Source: Microbacterium sp. SA39 (GTDB lineage: Bacteria > Actinomycetota > Actinomycetes > Actinomycetales > Microbacteriaceae). From it: a stretch of 64,000 nucleotides of DNA. This document shows positions 55,658 through 64,000 of the stretch, piece after piece. The DNA lies in NCBI RefSeq assembly GCF_000967865.1, contig NZ_JXRU01000027.1:1-64000 (forward strand), written 5' to 3'. Both the position numbers and the translations under genes were made by a program. Under the pieces are notes generated by a model. It saw only the letters and a program-made list of their open reading frames with translations, did no database searches and was not told the DNA's origin. Every line of letters starts with the position of its first letter. Within the stretch, counting starts at the first letter, position 1.

Positions 55658-56962
55658 ATGCAGGACTCGCTGCGGATCACCGCGAGCAAGGTCGACCCGG
55701 GGCTGCTCGCGCTGCCCTGGTCGACGACTCTCGCGAAGTGGCCGTCCGAGCACATCGTGTCGCTGCCCAAGGGCCTCTCCCGCCACCTCGTGCGCTTCGC
55801 CGACCTGTCGGGTCGCGTCATCGCCGTCAAGGAGACGACGGCGGAGATGGCACAGCGGGAGTACGACATGCTCGGCAACCTCGCACGCCTCGACGTGCCG
55901 TGCGTCGATCGCGTGGCCGTGATCGCGGGGCGGACGGATGCCGCGGGCGAGCCGCTGCCGGCCGCACTCGTCACCGCGCATCTGCGGTTCTCGATGCCGT
56001 ATCGCGCCCTGTTCACGAGGGTGCTGCGACCTGACACGGCCACTCGCCTCGTCGACGCCCTCGCGCTGCTGCTCGTGCGCCTGCACAACGTGGGCTTCTA
56101 CTGGGGCGATGTCTCGCTCTCGAACACGCTCTTCCGCCGCGACGCCGGTGCTTTCGCCGCCTACCTGGTCGATGCCGAGACCGGCGAGTTGCACGAGGAG
56201 GGACTGACCGACGGTCAGCGCGTCTATGATCTCGACCTCGCTCGCACGAACATCGCCGGCGAGATCATGGATCTGGCTGCCGGCGGGCGGCTCGAGCACG
56301 GGGTGGATGCGGTCGCGATCGCCGACGGCATCGTGTCGTCCTACCGGTCGCTGTGGGCCGAGCTGACCGCGCAGGAGTCGTTCTCGGCATCCGAGACATG
56401 GCGCATCACCGAACGCGTGGAGCGTCTCAACGCCCTCGGCTTCGACATCGACGAGATGTCGATGTCGACGACGGGTGACGGCACGGTGGTGGAGATCCAG
56501 CCGAAGGTCGTGGACGCGGGGCACCACCAGCGCCGACTGATCCGCCTCACCGGGCTCGACGTGGAGGAGAATCAGGCTCGACGCCTGCTGAACGACCTCG
56601 ACGAGTTCCGCGCCCGGTCGACCAAGCAGTGGGCAGACGAGGAGATGTACGCGCACGAGTGGCTGACGCGTGTGTTCGAGCCGGTGGTGCGTGCCATCCC
56701 CTACGAGCTGCGCACCAAGCTCGAGCCCGCCGAGGTGTTCCACCAGGTGCTCGAGCACCGCTGGTACCTGTCACAGGCGCAGGGACGCTCCGTGCCCCTC
56801 GCCGAGGTGCTGACGAGCTACATCAATGAGGTGCTGCGTCATCGGCGCGACGAGGCCACCATCATGGGACCGCCGACCGAGACCATGAGCCTGCCCGTGA
56901 TCACCGGGAACCTGTCGCTGGCCGCCGACGAGGACGAGGTCGACTGGCGCGACCTGGTCTGA
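55658..56962 (+). CDS. DUF4032 protein (lipopolysaccharide kinase-like)
   Basis: The 434 aa protein has an N-terminal part with kinase-like elements: RVIAVKETTAEMAQREYDML (Lys/Glu pair), LHNVGFYWGDVSLSNTLFRR (catalytic loop-like WGDxSxxN) and LVDAETGELHEEGLTDGQRV, followed by the DUF4032 C-terminal domain. The fold suggests a RIO/LPS-kinase-like phosphotransferase. Known substrates: none to my knowledge. A free-standing gene with terminators before it and a convergent neighbour after it. Confidence 0.85.
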   Translation: MQDSLRITASKVDPGLLALPWSTTLAKWPSEHIVSLPKGLSRHLVRFADLSGRVIAVKETTAEMAQREYDMLGNLARLDVPCVDRVAVIAGRTDAAGEPLPAALVTAHLRFSMPYRALFTRVLRPDTATRLVDALALLLVRLHNVGFYWGDVSLSNTLFRRDAGAFAAYLVDAETGELHEEGLTDGQRVYDLDLARTNIAGEIMDLAAGGRLEHGVDAVAIADGIVSSYRSLWAELTAQESFSASETWRITERVERLNALGFDIDEMSMSTTGDGTVVEIQPKVVDAGHHQRRLIRLTGLDVEENQARRLLNDLDEFRARSTKQWADEEMYAHEWLTRVFEPVVRAIPYELRTKLEPAEVFHQVLEHRWYLSQAQGRSVPLAEVLTSYINEVLRHRRDEATIMGPPTETMSLPVITGNLSLAADEDEVDWRDLV

Positions 56963-56969
56963 CGCCCGC

Positions 56970-57611
56970 TCAGTAGCCGACGGTGAATCGCTCGTGGTGG
57001 TGGTTCCCCTGCTCGATCTCGTCGAGCATGGCGACGGCGAAGTCCGCGCCGGAGATGGACGACTTCCCGTCGGCGTCGCGCACGATCACGTCGCCGCCGT
57101 CGCGGTAGTGGCCGGTGCGCTCGCCCTCGGCCCAGGGCCCGAACTGCTCGGCCGGGTGCACGAAGAACCAGTCGAGTCCGGCATCCGTGCTCGAGAGGAA
57201 GGCGAGCGAGTCGATGCCGACCTGCGCTTCCGCCTCGTACTCCTCCGGAAAGCCCTGATCGAACAGACGGGGACCGCCCGGGGCCACGAGACTGCCGCCC
57301 GCGCCGCCGATCACACCGAGCCGGGTGTCGGTGCCGGTGATCCTCGCGGCGACCTTCTGCAGCGCATCGAGAGCCTTGTCCTCCATGTCGCCGCGCGCGG
57401 AGAGCGCCCAGACGACGGCATCCGCGCCCTCGAAGGTCTCGGCGATCTCATCGAGATCGAGAGCCGAGCGCTGCACGTACGCGGCGCCCGCCACCGGGTC
57501 GGAGGGTTCCGAGCGCGAGACAGCGATCACGGCGTGACCCCGGCTCACCGCCTCCGCGACGATGTGCCGGCCGGCGTAGCCGGTGCCGCCGAGGACGACG
57601 ATGCGAGCCAT
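56970..57611 (-). CDS. NAD(P)-binding protein, NmrA/SDR-like
   Basis: The 213 aa single-domain Rossmann protein opens with IVVLGGTGYAGRHIVAEAVS (GxxGxxG) and contains ADAVVWALSAR and RLGVIGGAGGSLVAPGG, which are typical of YwnB/NmrA-like atypical SDRs. The active-site Tyr/Lys of classical SDRs is not evident. Function unknown. Confidence 0.88.
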   Translation of the reverse strand: MARIVVLGGTGYAGRHIVAEAVSRGHAVIAVSRSEPSDPVAGAAYVQRSALDLDEIAETFEGADAVVWALSARGDMEDKALDALQKVAARITGTDTRLGVIGGAGGSLVAPGGPRLFDQGFPEEYEAEAQVGIDSLAFLSSTDAGLDWFFVHPAEQFGPWAEGERTGHYRDGGDVIVRDADGKSSISGADFAVAMLDEIEQGNHHHERFTVGY

Positions 57612-57620
57612 GCGCTTCTC

Positions 57621-58634
57621 CTAGGACTTCTTCTTCGTACCGCGGACGGTGGCCACTTGGTACAGCGCGACGGAGGTCGCGATTCCGGCGTTCAGCGACT
57701 CGGTGGACGCGGAGATCGGGATCGAGACGATCTGATCGCAGGTCTCGCGCACCAGACGCGAGAGGCCCTTGCCCTCGGAACCCGCGACGATCACGACGGG
57801 GCGATCGGCGAGCTGCAGGTCCGGGAGCGACACATCTCCGTCGCCGGCGAGCCCGAGGATGAAGACGCCCTGCTTCTTGAATTCCTTGAGCTGCGTGGTC
57901 AGGTTCGTCGCCAGTGCGACGGGGGTCCGGGCGACCGCGCCCGCACTGGTCTTCCAGACGGCCGAGTTGACGCCCGCCGAGCGACGCTGCGGCAGGATCA
58001 CGCCGTGGGCGCCGAAGGCCGCCGCCGAGCGGATGACCGCTCCGAGGTTCCGCGGATCCGTGATGCCGTCGAGGGCGACGAACAGCGGCACCTGGCCACG
58101 ATCGATCGCCTGCTCCAGCAGATCCTGAGGGTGCGCGTACTCGTACGGCGGCACCTTGATGGCGACGCCCTGGTGCACGCCGTCGAAGCCGGCCATGCGG
58201 TCGAGCTCCTGGCGCGTTACCTCCATCACCGGGATGCCGCGGTTCGTCGCGATCGACAGCATCTCCTTGACGCGGTCGTCCATCTCGACGCGCTGCGCGA
58301 TGTGGAACGCGGTCGCCGGGATCTTGGCGCGGAGCGCCTCGAGCACCGAGTTGCGCCCGGTGACCGTCTCGGCCTCGGAGGTGTTGTCCTTGGCCCGCGC
58401 GGACCGGTTCGGGTTGCCGCCTGCGGCCTGCCGCTGGTTGGGCTTGCCCTTGCCGCCGGACGCTGCATAGCGCTCGGCAGCAGCCTTGCGCTTGCCCGCC
58501 GGGTGCCAGGCGCGATCCTCGGCCTTCGGGGTCGGCCCGCGGCCCTCGAGCGCCTTGCGTCCGAGTCCGCCGGTGCCCTTGGTCGGGCCCTTCTTGTTTC
58601 CCTTGTTCGCGCCGGGGCGCTGTGGCTTAACCAT
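57621..58634 (-). CDS. rlmB: 23S rRNA (guanosine-2'-O-)-methyltransferase RlmB
   Basis: The 337 aa SpoU/TrmH-type enzyme has a long disordered basic N-terminus (about 1-90), a substrate-binding domain (GRNSVLEALRAKIPATAFHI) and the knotted SAM domain: GITDPRNLGAVIRSAAAFGA (motif 1), VAGSEGKGLSRLV (motif 2), SLNAGIATSVALYQ (motif 3). It methylates the 23S rRNA peptidyl-transferase region. Its ATG lies 8 nt inside the end of cysS, the usual actinobacterial arrangement. Confidence 0.94.
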   Translation of the reverse strand: MVKPQRPGANKGNKKGPTKGTGGLGRKALEGRGPTPKAEDRAWHPAGKRKAAAERYAASGGKGKPNQRQAAGGNPNRSARAKDNTSEAETVTGRNSVLEALRAKIPATAFHIAQRVEMDDRVKEMLSIATNRGIPVMEVTRQELDRMAGFDGVHQGVAIKVPPYEYAHPQDLLEQAIDRGQVPLFVALDGITDPRNLGAVIRSAAAFGAHGVILPQRRSAGVNSAVWKTSAGAVARTPVALATNLTTQLKEFKKQGVFILGLAGDGDVSLPDLQLADRPVVIVAGSEGKGLSRLVRETCDQIVSIPISASTESLNAGIATSVALYQVATVRGTKKKS

Positions 58635-60030
58635 CGATACTCCAATGAGTTCCGGCCGGAGTGTCCTCCAGCGTGATTCCTGCGGCGGCGATCGCGTCAC
58701 GGATGCGATCCGCGGCCGCCCAGTCCTTGTCTGCGCGCGCCTGGGCGCGCTGGGTGATCATCGTCTGGACGAGGGCGTCCAGCGTCCGGTGCTCGGCGAG
58801 GTCTCCGCCGCTGCCCATGAGTTCGTCGAATCCGAGCAGACGCACCATCGCGTCGACCTGGACGAATGCGCGCCATGCTTCCTCGTGATCGTCTGCGTCG
58901 ATCGCCGTGTTGCCGCGTCGCACGGACTCGTGCAGCACGGCGAGCGCCTGAGGAACGCCGAGGTCGTCGTCCATCGCGGCCGCGAAGGCCTCGGGGACCC
59001 CGCCGAACTGCGACTCCTCCGGAGCGCCGGGGAGCGACCGACGGACCCGGGCGATGAAGGTGGCGATGCGTCCGAGCGCAGCATCCGCTTCACTCCACGA
59101 CGATTCGGTGAGGTCGAGGCTCGAGCGGTAGTGCGCGGAGGCGAGCGCGTAGCGCACGACGAGCGGCTCGTACTGCGCGAGGACGTCGGCGGCGAGGGTG
59201 AAGTTGCCGAGCGACTTCGACATCTTCTGCCCGTCGACGGTCACCAGGCCGTTGTGCACCCAGTAACGGGCGAACGCGTCGCCGGCCGCGGTCGACTGGG
59301 CGAGTTCGTTCTCGTGGTGGGGGAAGCGCAGATCGAGACCACCGCCATGGATGTCGAACTCGGCGCCGAGGTAGCGCTTCGACATCGCAGAGCACTCGAT
59401 GTGCCAACCGGGGCGCCCGAGGCCCCAGGGCGAGGTCCAGGTCGCGTCGGCCGGCTCTTCGGGCTTCGTGCCCTTCCAGAGCGCGAAGTCCTGAGGGTTG
59501 CGTTTGCCCCGGGGGTCCGCGTCCTCCGCGGCCTCCATCGCGTCGATCGACTGGTTGGTGAGCTCGCCGTAGGTCGGCCAGGAGCGGACGTCGAAGTACA
59601 CGTCGCCGGAGCCGTCGGGAGCAGGGTAGGCGTGACCACTCTCGATGAGCGTGGTGATCATCTCCTGCATCTGCGGCACGGATGCCGTCGCCCGCGGCTC
59701 GTACGTCGGAGACTGAATGCCGACACCGGCATATGCGGCCGTGAATTCCTGCTCCATCCGGTAGGCGAGCGCCCACCACGGCTCGGCATCCGTCGCGTTG
59801 GCCAGAACCTTGTCGTCGATGTCGGTGACATTCCGCACGAAGGTGACCCGGCCGTACCGGTGTGCGAGCCAGCGCCGCAGCAGATCGAAGCTGAGCGCCG
59901 CACGAACGTGGCCGATGTGGGGGCCGGACTGCACCGTGGGTCCGCAGACGTACATCGTGACGTTCTCGGGATCGAGAGGCACGAAGTCGCGCAGCTGCTG
60001 TGCGCGGGTGTCGTAGAGGCGGAGTGTCAC
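58627..60030 (-). CDS. cysS: Cysteinyl-tRNA synthetase CysS
   Basis: The 467 aa class I synthetase has the zinc/HIGH region MYVCGPTVQSGPHIGHVRAA, RNVTDIDDKVL, and KMSKSLGNFTLAADVLAQ (KMSKS). GTG start at 60030. The mycothiol ligase MshC is a paralogue, but the length, the C-terminal DALR-like region and the rlmB overlap indicate CysS. It lies downstream of ispDF, with 103 nt between. Confidence 0.96.
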   Translation of the reverse strand: MTLRLYDTRAQQLRDFVPLDPENVTMYVCGPTVQSGPHIGHVRAALSFDLLRRWLAHRYGRVTFVRNVTDIDDKVLANATDAEPWWALAYRMEQEFTAAYAGVGIQSPTYEPRATASVPQMQEMITTLIESGHAYPAPDGSGDVYFDVRSWPTYGELTNQSIDAMEAAEDADPRGKRNPQDFALWKGTKPEEPADATWTSPWGLGRPGWHIECSAMSKRYLGAEFDIHGGGLDLRFPHHENELAQSTAAGDAFARYWVHNGLVTVDGQKMSKSLGNFTLAADVLAQYEPLVVRYALASAHYRSSLDLTESSWSEADAALGRIATFIARVRRSLPGAPEESQFGGVPEAFAAAMDDDLGVPQALAVLHESVRRGNTAIDADDHEEAWRAFVQVDAMVRLLGFDELMGSGGDLAEHRTLDALVQTMITQRAQARADKDWAAADRIRDAIAAAGITLEDTPAGTHWSIDG

Positions 60031-60133
60031 CGCTCAAGCCTACTCGGGCGCGGCTGAACGGCCGTCGGGCTCCGACGAATCGCGGATCATGTGACGAATC
60101 GCGGACGGATCGCGCGGACTACTCCGCGAAACG

Positions 60134-61378
60134 TCATACGGTCCGCGAATCGTCAGGTACGACCAAGGCGACCGCAGTCACCGCGATGCCCTCACCCCGA
60201 CCCGGGAACCCGAGGCCGTCGGTCGTCGTAGCCGTGACCGACACAGGCGCCCCGTCGAGAGCCCCAGACAGCACTGCTTCCGCCTCGCCCCGGCGTGCGC
60301 TGAAGCGCGGGCGGTTCCCCTGGAACTGCACCGAGACGTTTCCGATCGAGAATCCGGCTTCCGCCAGCAGTTCACGGGTACGCCCGAGGAAGACCTCGGC
60401 GTGCGCTCCGGCATACTCCGGATGCGCGGTGCCGAAGTGCTCGCCGATGTCACCGAGGCCGGCGGCGCCGAGGAGGGCGTCCACGATCGCATGCGCGACC
60501 GCGTCGCCGTCGGAGTGTCCGGACAGCGCCTGCTCCCCCGGCCATTCGAGGCCGGCGAGCCAGAGGTCACCCTCGCCGCCGAACGCGTGCACGTCGGTTC
60601 CGATGCCGATACGCGGCATCCGGATCGGCGTCACGGGGCGGATGCCGGTCGGCGCCGAGGTGGCGGAGGAGGTCCCGGACGCGCCGAGAAGATGCCGCGC
60701 GCGCTCGAGATCGTCGGGAGTGGTGATCTTGAACGCTCGGGCTGAGCCGTCGACACGGATGACCCGATGGCCGGATGCCGCGAACAGCGCCGCATCGTCG
60801 GTGTATTCGACCCCGGAAGCGAGCGCGGCGGCGTATGCCTCCTCCAGGAGCACCCGCGGGAAGCCCTGCGGGGTCTGCGCGGCGGCCAGTTCCGACCGGT
60901 CGACCGGCCCGACGACCGTGTCGTCGGCGTCCACCCTCTTGAGCGTGTCGACCACGGGGAGCGCGGGGATGACCCCCGTGTCGGCCGTCACCGCCGCCGC
61001 GACCGCGTCGATCTGGGCCGACGGCATGAGCGCTCGTGCGGCGTCGTGCACGAGCACCGTCGTCACGTCGCCCCAGAGGGCAGCGAGTCCCGCGGCGACG
61101 GACTGCTGACGCGTGGCGCCGCCGGCGACGACGCGACCGAGGTCGCGCCTGTCCCCCGCAGCAGCGTCCAGTTCGGCCTCGGCATCGCCCTCGTGTCCCG
61201 CGGGCGCCACGACGATCACCTGGGCGGGCGCAGCAGCGAAGACGCCGTCGAGCGCATGGCGCAGGATCGAGTGCGCATCGATGCCGACCAGCGCCTTCGG
61301 CGCTCCGGCGTCGAGGCGGGTGCCGGAACCTGCGGCGACGACGATGATCGCGGTGTGAGGAACGGGGAGCAGAGTCAC
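60134..61378 (-). CDS. ispDF: Bifunctional IspD-IspF of the MEP pathway
   Basis: The 414 aa fusion has IspD (about 1-232; VVAAGSGTRLDAGAPKALV, VLVHDAARALM, PVVDTLKRVD) and IspF (about 253-414; RIGIGTDVHAF with metal Asp and His, LSGHSDGDAVAHAIVDALLG, ATTTDGLGFPGRGEGIA). It makes CDP-methylerythritol and then methylerythritol cyclodiphosphate, steps of isoprenoid precursor synthesis that feed the carotenoid cluster elsewhere in the window. IspE is not present here. carD lies directly upstream. Confidence 0.95.
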   Translation of the reverse strand: MTLLPVPHTAIIVVAAGSGTRLDAGAPKALVGIDAHSILRHALDGVFAAAPAQVIVVAPAGHEGDAEAELDAAAGDRRDLGRVVAGGATRQQSVAAGLAALWGDVTTVLVHDAARALMPSAQIDAVAAAVTADTGVIPALPVVDTLKRVDADDTVVGPVDRSELAAAQTPQGFPRVLLEEAYAAALASGVEYTDDAALFAASGHRVIRVDGSARAFKITTPDDLERARHLLGASGTSSATSAPTGIRPVTPIRMPRIGIGTDVHAFGGEGDLWLAGLEWPGEQALSGHSDGDAVAHAIVDALLGAAGLGDIGEHFGTAHPEYAGAHAEVFLGRTRELLAEAGFSIGNVSVQFQGNRPRFSARRGEAEAVLSGALDGAPVSVTATTTDGLGFPGRGEGIAVTAVALVVPDDSRTV

Positions 61379-61408
61379 CGTCTCACGCTACCGCGTGGCC
61401 GGGGACGA

Positions 61409-61442
61409 CGAAGGGGCGGATGCCGCAGCATCCGCCCCTTCG
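61409..61442 (-). terminator. Terminator between carD and ispDF
   Basis: CGAAGGGGCGGATGC and its complement flank a CGCA loop in the 89 nt between the genes. It suggests that ispDF can be transcribed apart from carD. Confidence 0.7.
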
Positions 61443-61467
61443 ATCGATTCTCAGATCTGCAGCACGC

Positions 61468-61950
61468 TCAGGAAGCGAGGACCTCGTCGAGCAGAGCGCC
61501 CGCCTTGTCCTCGTCGGTCTTCTCGGCCAGCGCGAGCTCGGAGATGAGGATCTGGCGAGCCTTCGCCAGCATCCGCTTCTCACCCGCGGAGAGCCCGCGG
61601 TCCTGGTCACGACGCCACAGATCGCGCACGACCTCGCTCACCTTGATGACATCGCCGGAGGCGAGCTTCTCGAGGTTCGCCTTGTAACGACGCGACCAGT
61701 TGGTCGGCTCTTCCGTGAACGGCGCACGCAGCACCTCGAACACATGGTCGAGGCCCTCCTTGCCGATCACGTCGCGAACGCCGACCAGGTCGACATTCTC
61801 AGCGGGAACCTCGATGATGAGGTCTCCCTGCGTGACGTTGAGCTTCAGATATTTCTTCGCCTCACCCTTGATGATGCGTTCCTTGACCTCGATGATGGTC
61901 GCGGCGCCATGGTGCGGATAGACGACTGTCTCGCCAACCTCAAAAAGCAT
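61468..61950 (-). CDS. carD: CarD-family transcription regulator
   Basis: The 160 aa protein has the RNA polymerase beta-binding CarD_CdnL domain ([20 protein letters not shown], then [20 protein letters not shown]) and the DNA-binding helical C-terminus ([20 protein letters not shown], with the conserved Trp that stabilises the open complex). ATG 61950 is chosen because AAAGGA precedes it; the frame is open 12 codons further. It stabilises open complexes at rRNA and other promoters. Confidence 0.95.
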   Translation of the reverse strand: MLFEVGETVVYPHHGAATIIEVKERIIKGEAKKYLKLNVTQGDLIIEVPAENVDLVGVRDVIGKEGLDHVFEVLRAPFTEEPTNWSRRYKANLEKLASGDVIKVSEVVRDLWRRDQDRGLSAGEKRMLAKARQILISELALAEKTDEDKAGALLDEVLAS

Positions 61951-62085
61951 AAAAACGTGTCCTTTCGGCAACCTCAAGGATACCACAGCGAATATGCGCT
62001 AAGGTTCGCGCCTCGGCGTCCCGAAGGCTCCGGCCGCATACCCGTAGAATGGTTGCGGATATCCCGCCGGACCTCAGGAGGACCC

Positions 62086-62631
62086 GTGAAATCGCGCCTT
62101 GCCGCGTCTGCCGCCATCAGCGCCCTCGTTCTGCTCGGCGCGACGGGGTGCACCTTCATCTCACCCCAGGCCACGACGATCGAGTACTCCGCGTCCGACG
62201 GCGTGAACGTGTCGGACGCTGACGGCCCCCTCGACGTCCGCAACGCCTTCATCGTCGCCACCGAAGACGGCTCGGTCGGCAATTTCGTCGGCGCCATCGT
62301 GAATCCGACCGACGAGAAGGCCACGCTGACGATCGCCCTCGCAGGAATCGACCCGCTCACGATCACCGTCCCCGCCGAGAGCACGAAGAGTCTCGGCGCC
62401 GAAGACGGCGAGGAGCCCTTGCGCATCGTCGATCTCGACACCAAGCCCGGCGCGACCGTCGAGATCCACTTCCAGTCGGGCGACTCCACGGGCGTCAAGA
62501 CCGAGGTGCCCGTCCTCGACGGCACCCTCCCCTACTACGCCGACCTGGTGCCCGACGTGAGCGAGCGCGCGCCGCAGCCGACGCCCACGCCGACGCCGAC
62601 GGACACCGCGGCACCTGCCCCCGAAGACTGA
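62086..62631 (+). CDS. Secreted lipoprotein of unknown function
   Basis: The 181 aa protein (GTG after AGGAGGACCC) has a signal peptide (MKSRLAASAAISALVLLGAT) ending in a lipobox-like ATGC, so Cys is near residue 22. The mature part is an all-beta domain (VRNAFIVATEDGSVGNFVGA) and a Thr-Pro tail (PQPTPTPTPTDTAAPAPED). I do not recognise a characterised family, though such proteins are common beside regX3 in this group. TAGAAT at 62045 is a likely -10. Confidence 0.75.
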   Translation: MKSRLAASAAISALVLLGATGCTFISPQATTIEYSASDGVNVSDADGPLDVRNAFIVATEDGSVGNFVGAIVNPTDEKATLTIALAGIDPLTITVPAESTKSLGAEDGEEPLRIVDLDTKPGATVEIHFQSGDSTGVKTEVPVLDGTLPYYADLVPDVSERAPQPTPTPTPTDTAAPAPED

Positions 62632-62650
62632 TCCGTCACAGACGCGACGA

Positions 62651-62687
62651 GAGAGGCCGGCACCCCACGACGGGGGCCGGCCTCTTC
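62651..62687. terminator. Terminator between convergent lipoprotein and regX3 genes
   Basis: GAGGCCGGC and GCCGGCCTC close a stem around CCCC..GGGG, followed by TTCTC. It serves both convergent genes. Confidence 0.7.
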
Positions 62688-62701
62688 TCATCTGTCTGCG
62701 C

Positions 62702-63385
62702 TCAGCCCTCGAAACGGTATCCGAGGCCCCGCACCGTCACGAGCATCACGGGCTCGCTCGGGTTCTCCTCGATGCGGGACCGGATGCGCTTGATGTGCAC
62801 GTCGAGGGTCTTCGTGTCGCCGAAGTAGTCGCTCCCCCACACCCGGTCGATGAGCTGGCCGCGGGTGAGCACGCGGCCAGAATTGCGCATGAGCACCTCG
62901 AGCAGCTCGAACTCCTTGAGCGGCATGTTGATCTGGGCCCCGGCGACCGAGACGGTGTGGCGATCGATGTCCAGCGAGACACGGCCGCCGTCGAGCACCC
63001 GCTCATCGATCTCGCTGTCGGCCTGAACGACCCGTCGGAGTACGGCCCGCATGCGGGCGAGCAGCTCGCGCGAGGAGTAGGGCTTGGTGATGTAGTCGTC
63101 GGCACCCAGCTCGAGGCCCACCACGATGTCCACCTCGGAGTCCTTGGCCGTGAGCATGATGATCGGCACGGCGGAGGTGGAGCGGATCTGCCGGCAGACC
63201 TCCGTGCCCGGCATCCCCGGCAGCATCAGATCGAGGAGCACGATGTCGGCGCCCCGCTCGCGGAAGGCGGTGAGTGCGCCCGGTCCGTCTTCGGCGATCT
63301 CCACCTCGTATCCTTCGCGGCGCAGCAGGTAGGCGAGCGGGTCGGCGAGGTCGGGCTCGTCTTCGACCAGAAGGATGCGGGTCAT
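62702..63385 (-). CDS. regX3: Response regulator RegX3
   Basis: The 227 aa OmpR-type regulator has a receiver (MTRILLVEDEPDLADPLAYL, phospho-Asp in IVLLDLMLPGMPG, Lys in DYITKPYSSRE) and a winged helix (PLKEFELLEVLMRNSGRVLT, TLDVHIKRIRSRIE). Sequence and neighbour match RegX3, the phosphate-starvation regulator. The ATG overlaps the senX3 stop. Confidence 0.9.
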   Translation of the reverse strand: MTRILLVEDEPDLADPLAYLLRREGYEVEIAEDGPGALTAFRERGADIVLLDLMLPGMPGTEVCRQIRSTSAVPIIMLTAKDSEVDIVVGLELGADDYITKPYSSRELLARMRAVLRRVVQADSEIDERVLDGGRVSLDIDRHTVSVAGAQINMPLKEFELLEVLMRNSGRVLTRGQLIDRVWGSDYFGDTKTLDVHIKRIRSRIEENPSEPVMLVTVRGLGYRFEG

Positions 63386-64000
63386 GCTCTCTCTCCGTTT
63401 CGAACGCGGGCGGATGCAGCGGCTTTGGCCGCCTTGCGCGCGCGCTTCTTCTTGCTCTTCTTGTCCGGGTCGGCGTGCCCGGGGGTGTCGATCCGGGGAA
63501 GCCGGATCGTGAAGGTCGATCCGCGCCCGGGTCGGGACCACAGGCGCACCTCGCCGCCATGGCGCTGGATCGCGTGCTTGACGATCGACAGTCCGAGACC
63601 GGTGCCGCCGGTACGCCGCGAGCGGGCTTCATCGGCGCGGTAGAAGCGTTCGAAGATGCGCTCGCGATCGGCTTCGGCGATGCCGATCCCCTGATCGGAG
63701 ACAGCGATCTCGACCACGTCGCCGTCCGCCTTCACGCCCACACCCACGCGCGACCCGCGAGGCGAATACACGATCGCATTGGCGATCAGGTTGCCGACCG
63801 CCTCGACCAGGATCTGCGAATCACCGCGCACCCAGACCCCGCGGTCGCCGCCCCGGGCGAGTTCCACACCGGCGGAGTCCGCCTGAACGACGTGCGCCTC
63901 GATGGAGGAGGCGACGACCTCGTCGATCGACACCGGGCCGACCTCCGTCAGGCCGTCCTCGGCCTGCAGCCGCGACAGACTCATGATGCGGCCGGTGAGC
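63382..64000 (-). CDS. senX3: Sensor histidine kinase SenX3 (3' part)
   Basis: Only the last 205 residues are in the window; the frame is open at base 64000, so the phospho-acceptor helix lies outside. Visible are LTGRIMSLSRLQAEDGL, the N-box NLIANAIVYSPRGSRV, G1 DQGIGIAEADRERIFERFYR, and TGGTGLGLSIVKHAIQ, with a Lys/Ala-rich tail (DKKSKKKRARKAAKAAASAR). It is the kinase partner of RegX3 in phosphate sensing. Confidence 0.9.
   Translation of the reverse strand, partial: LTGRIMSLSRLQAEDGLTEVGPVSIDEVVASSIEAHVVQADSAGVELARGGDRGVWVRGDSQILVEAVGNLIANAIVYSPRGSRVGVGVKADGDVVEIAVSDQGIGIAEADRERIFERFYRADEARSRRTGGTGLGLSIVKHAIQRHGGEVRLWSRPGRGSTFTIRLPRIDTPGHADPDKKSKKKRARKAAKAAASARVRNGERA

Noticed and set aside
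60134-61378. IspD-IspF fusion as a sequencing or assembly artefact
   Set aside because: Fused IspDF is well known in bacteria, and the linker between the two domains is of normal length.

Overview
The window is high-GC chromosomal DNA from an actinobacterium. The gene families point to the Micrococcales, most likely Microbacterium or a close relative (Microbacteriaceae). Supporting signs are an Lsr2 homologue, CarD, a SenX3-RegX3 pair, DUF3027, DUF3263, DUF4032 and DUF2332 proteins, a fused IspDF, an XPB-type helicase with its helicase-associated partner, a C50-carotenoid cluster with split lycopene cyclase genes, and several genes whose -10 hexamer lies only 6-8 nt before the ATG, so their mRNAs are probably leaderless. 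Genes are dense and often overlap by ATGA or GTGA. I see no prophage, insertion sequence or CRISPR array.

Layout, left part. The left edge carries the promoter and boxA leader of an rRNA operon that runs leftwards out of the window. Next come a histidine-utilisation cluster (IclR regulator, hutU, an M20 amidohydrolase, hutF, a 51-codon remnant of hutI, hutD), then a lipoprotein gene coupled to an apparent chimeric anti-sigma/sigma-region-4 ORF, tRNA-Ala(CGC), a membrane protein, a GNAT acetyltransferase, galU, a 5-formyl-THF cyclo-ligase, an FmdB-type zinc ribbon protein, mscL, a very large SF1-helicase-like protein with degenerate Walker motifs, and an Ogt-like protein without its acceptor cysteine. 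A DUF485/acetate-symporter pair faces a GAF-LuxR (RamA-like) regulator. A guanidine-III riboswitch precedes an SMR guanidinium exporter gene, followed by an Lsr2 homologue.

Centre. A MarR (CrtR-like) regulator diverges from idi-crtE-crtB-crtI-crtYe-crtYf-crtEb, which should make a C50 carotenoid such as decaprenoxanthin, followed by an MMPL transporter. Then come tRNA-Arg(CCT), an HNH protein, an M23 peptidase, a DtxR/IdeR regulator with its own operator, serC, DUF3027 plus cold-shock protein, the helicase-associated protein and XPB helicase, a CPBP protease, an OmpR-type two-component pair, an orphan WXG100 protein, and groEL behind two CIRCE elements.

Right part. This holds LytR_C, DUF3263 and DUF2332 proteins, msrB, a nitroreductase, a YdcZ-type exporter, an SRAP protein, an ABC exporter with its own NarL-type two-component system, an aldo/keto reductase, a small ORF running antisense into tRNA-Thr(TGT), a thioredoxin-fold protein lacking CxxC, an MsiK/UgpC-type ATPase, DUF4032, a NAD(P)-binding protein, rlmB-cysS-ispDF-carD, a lipoprotein, regX3 and the 3' part of senX3, which is cut by the window end.
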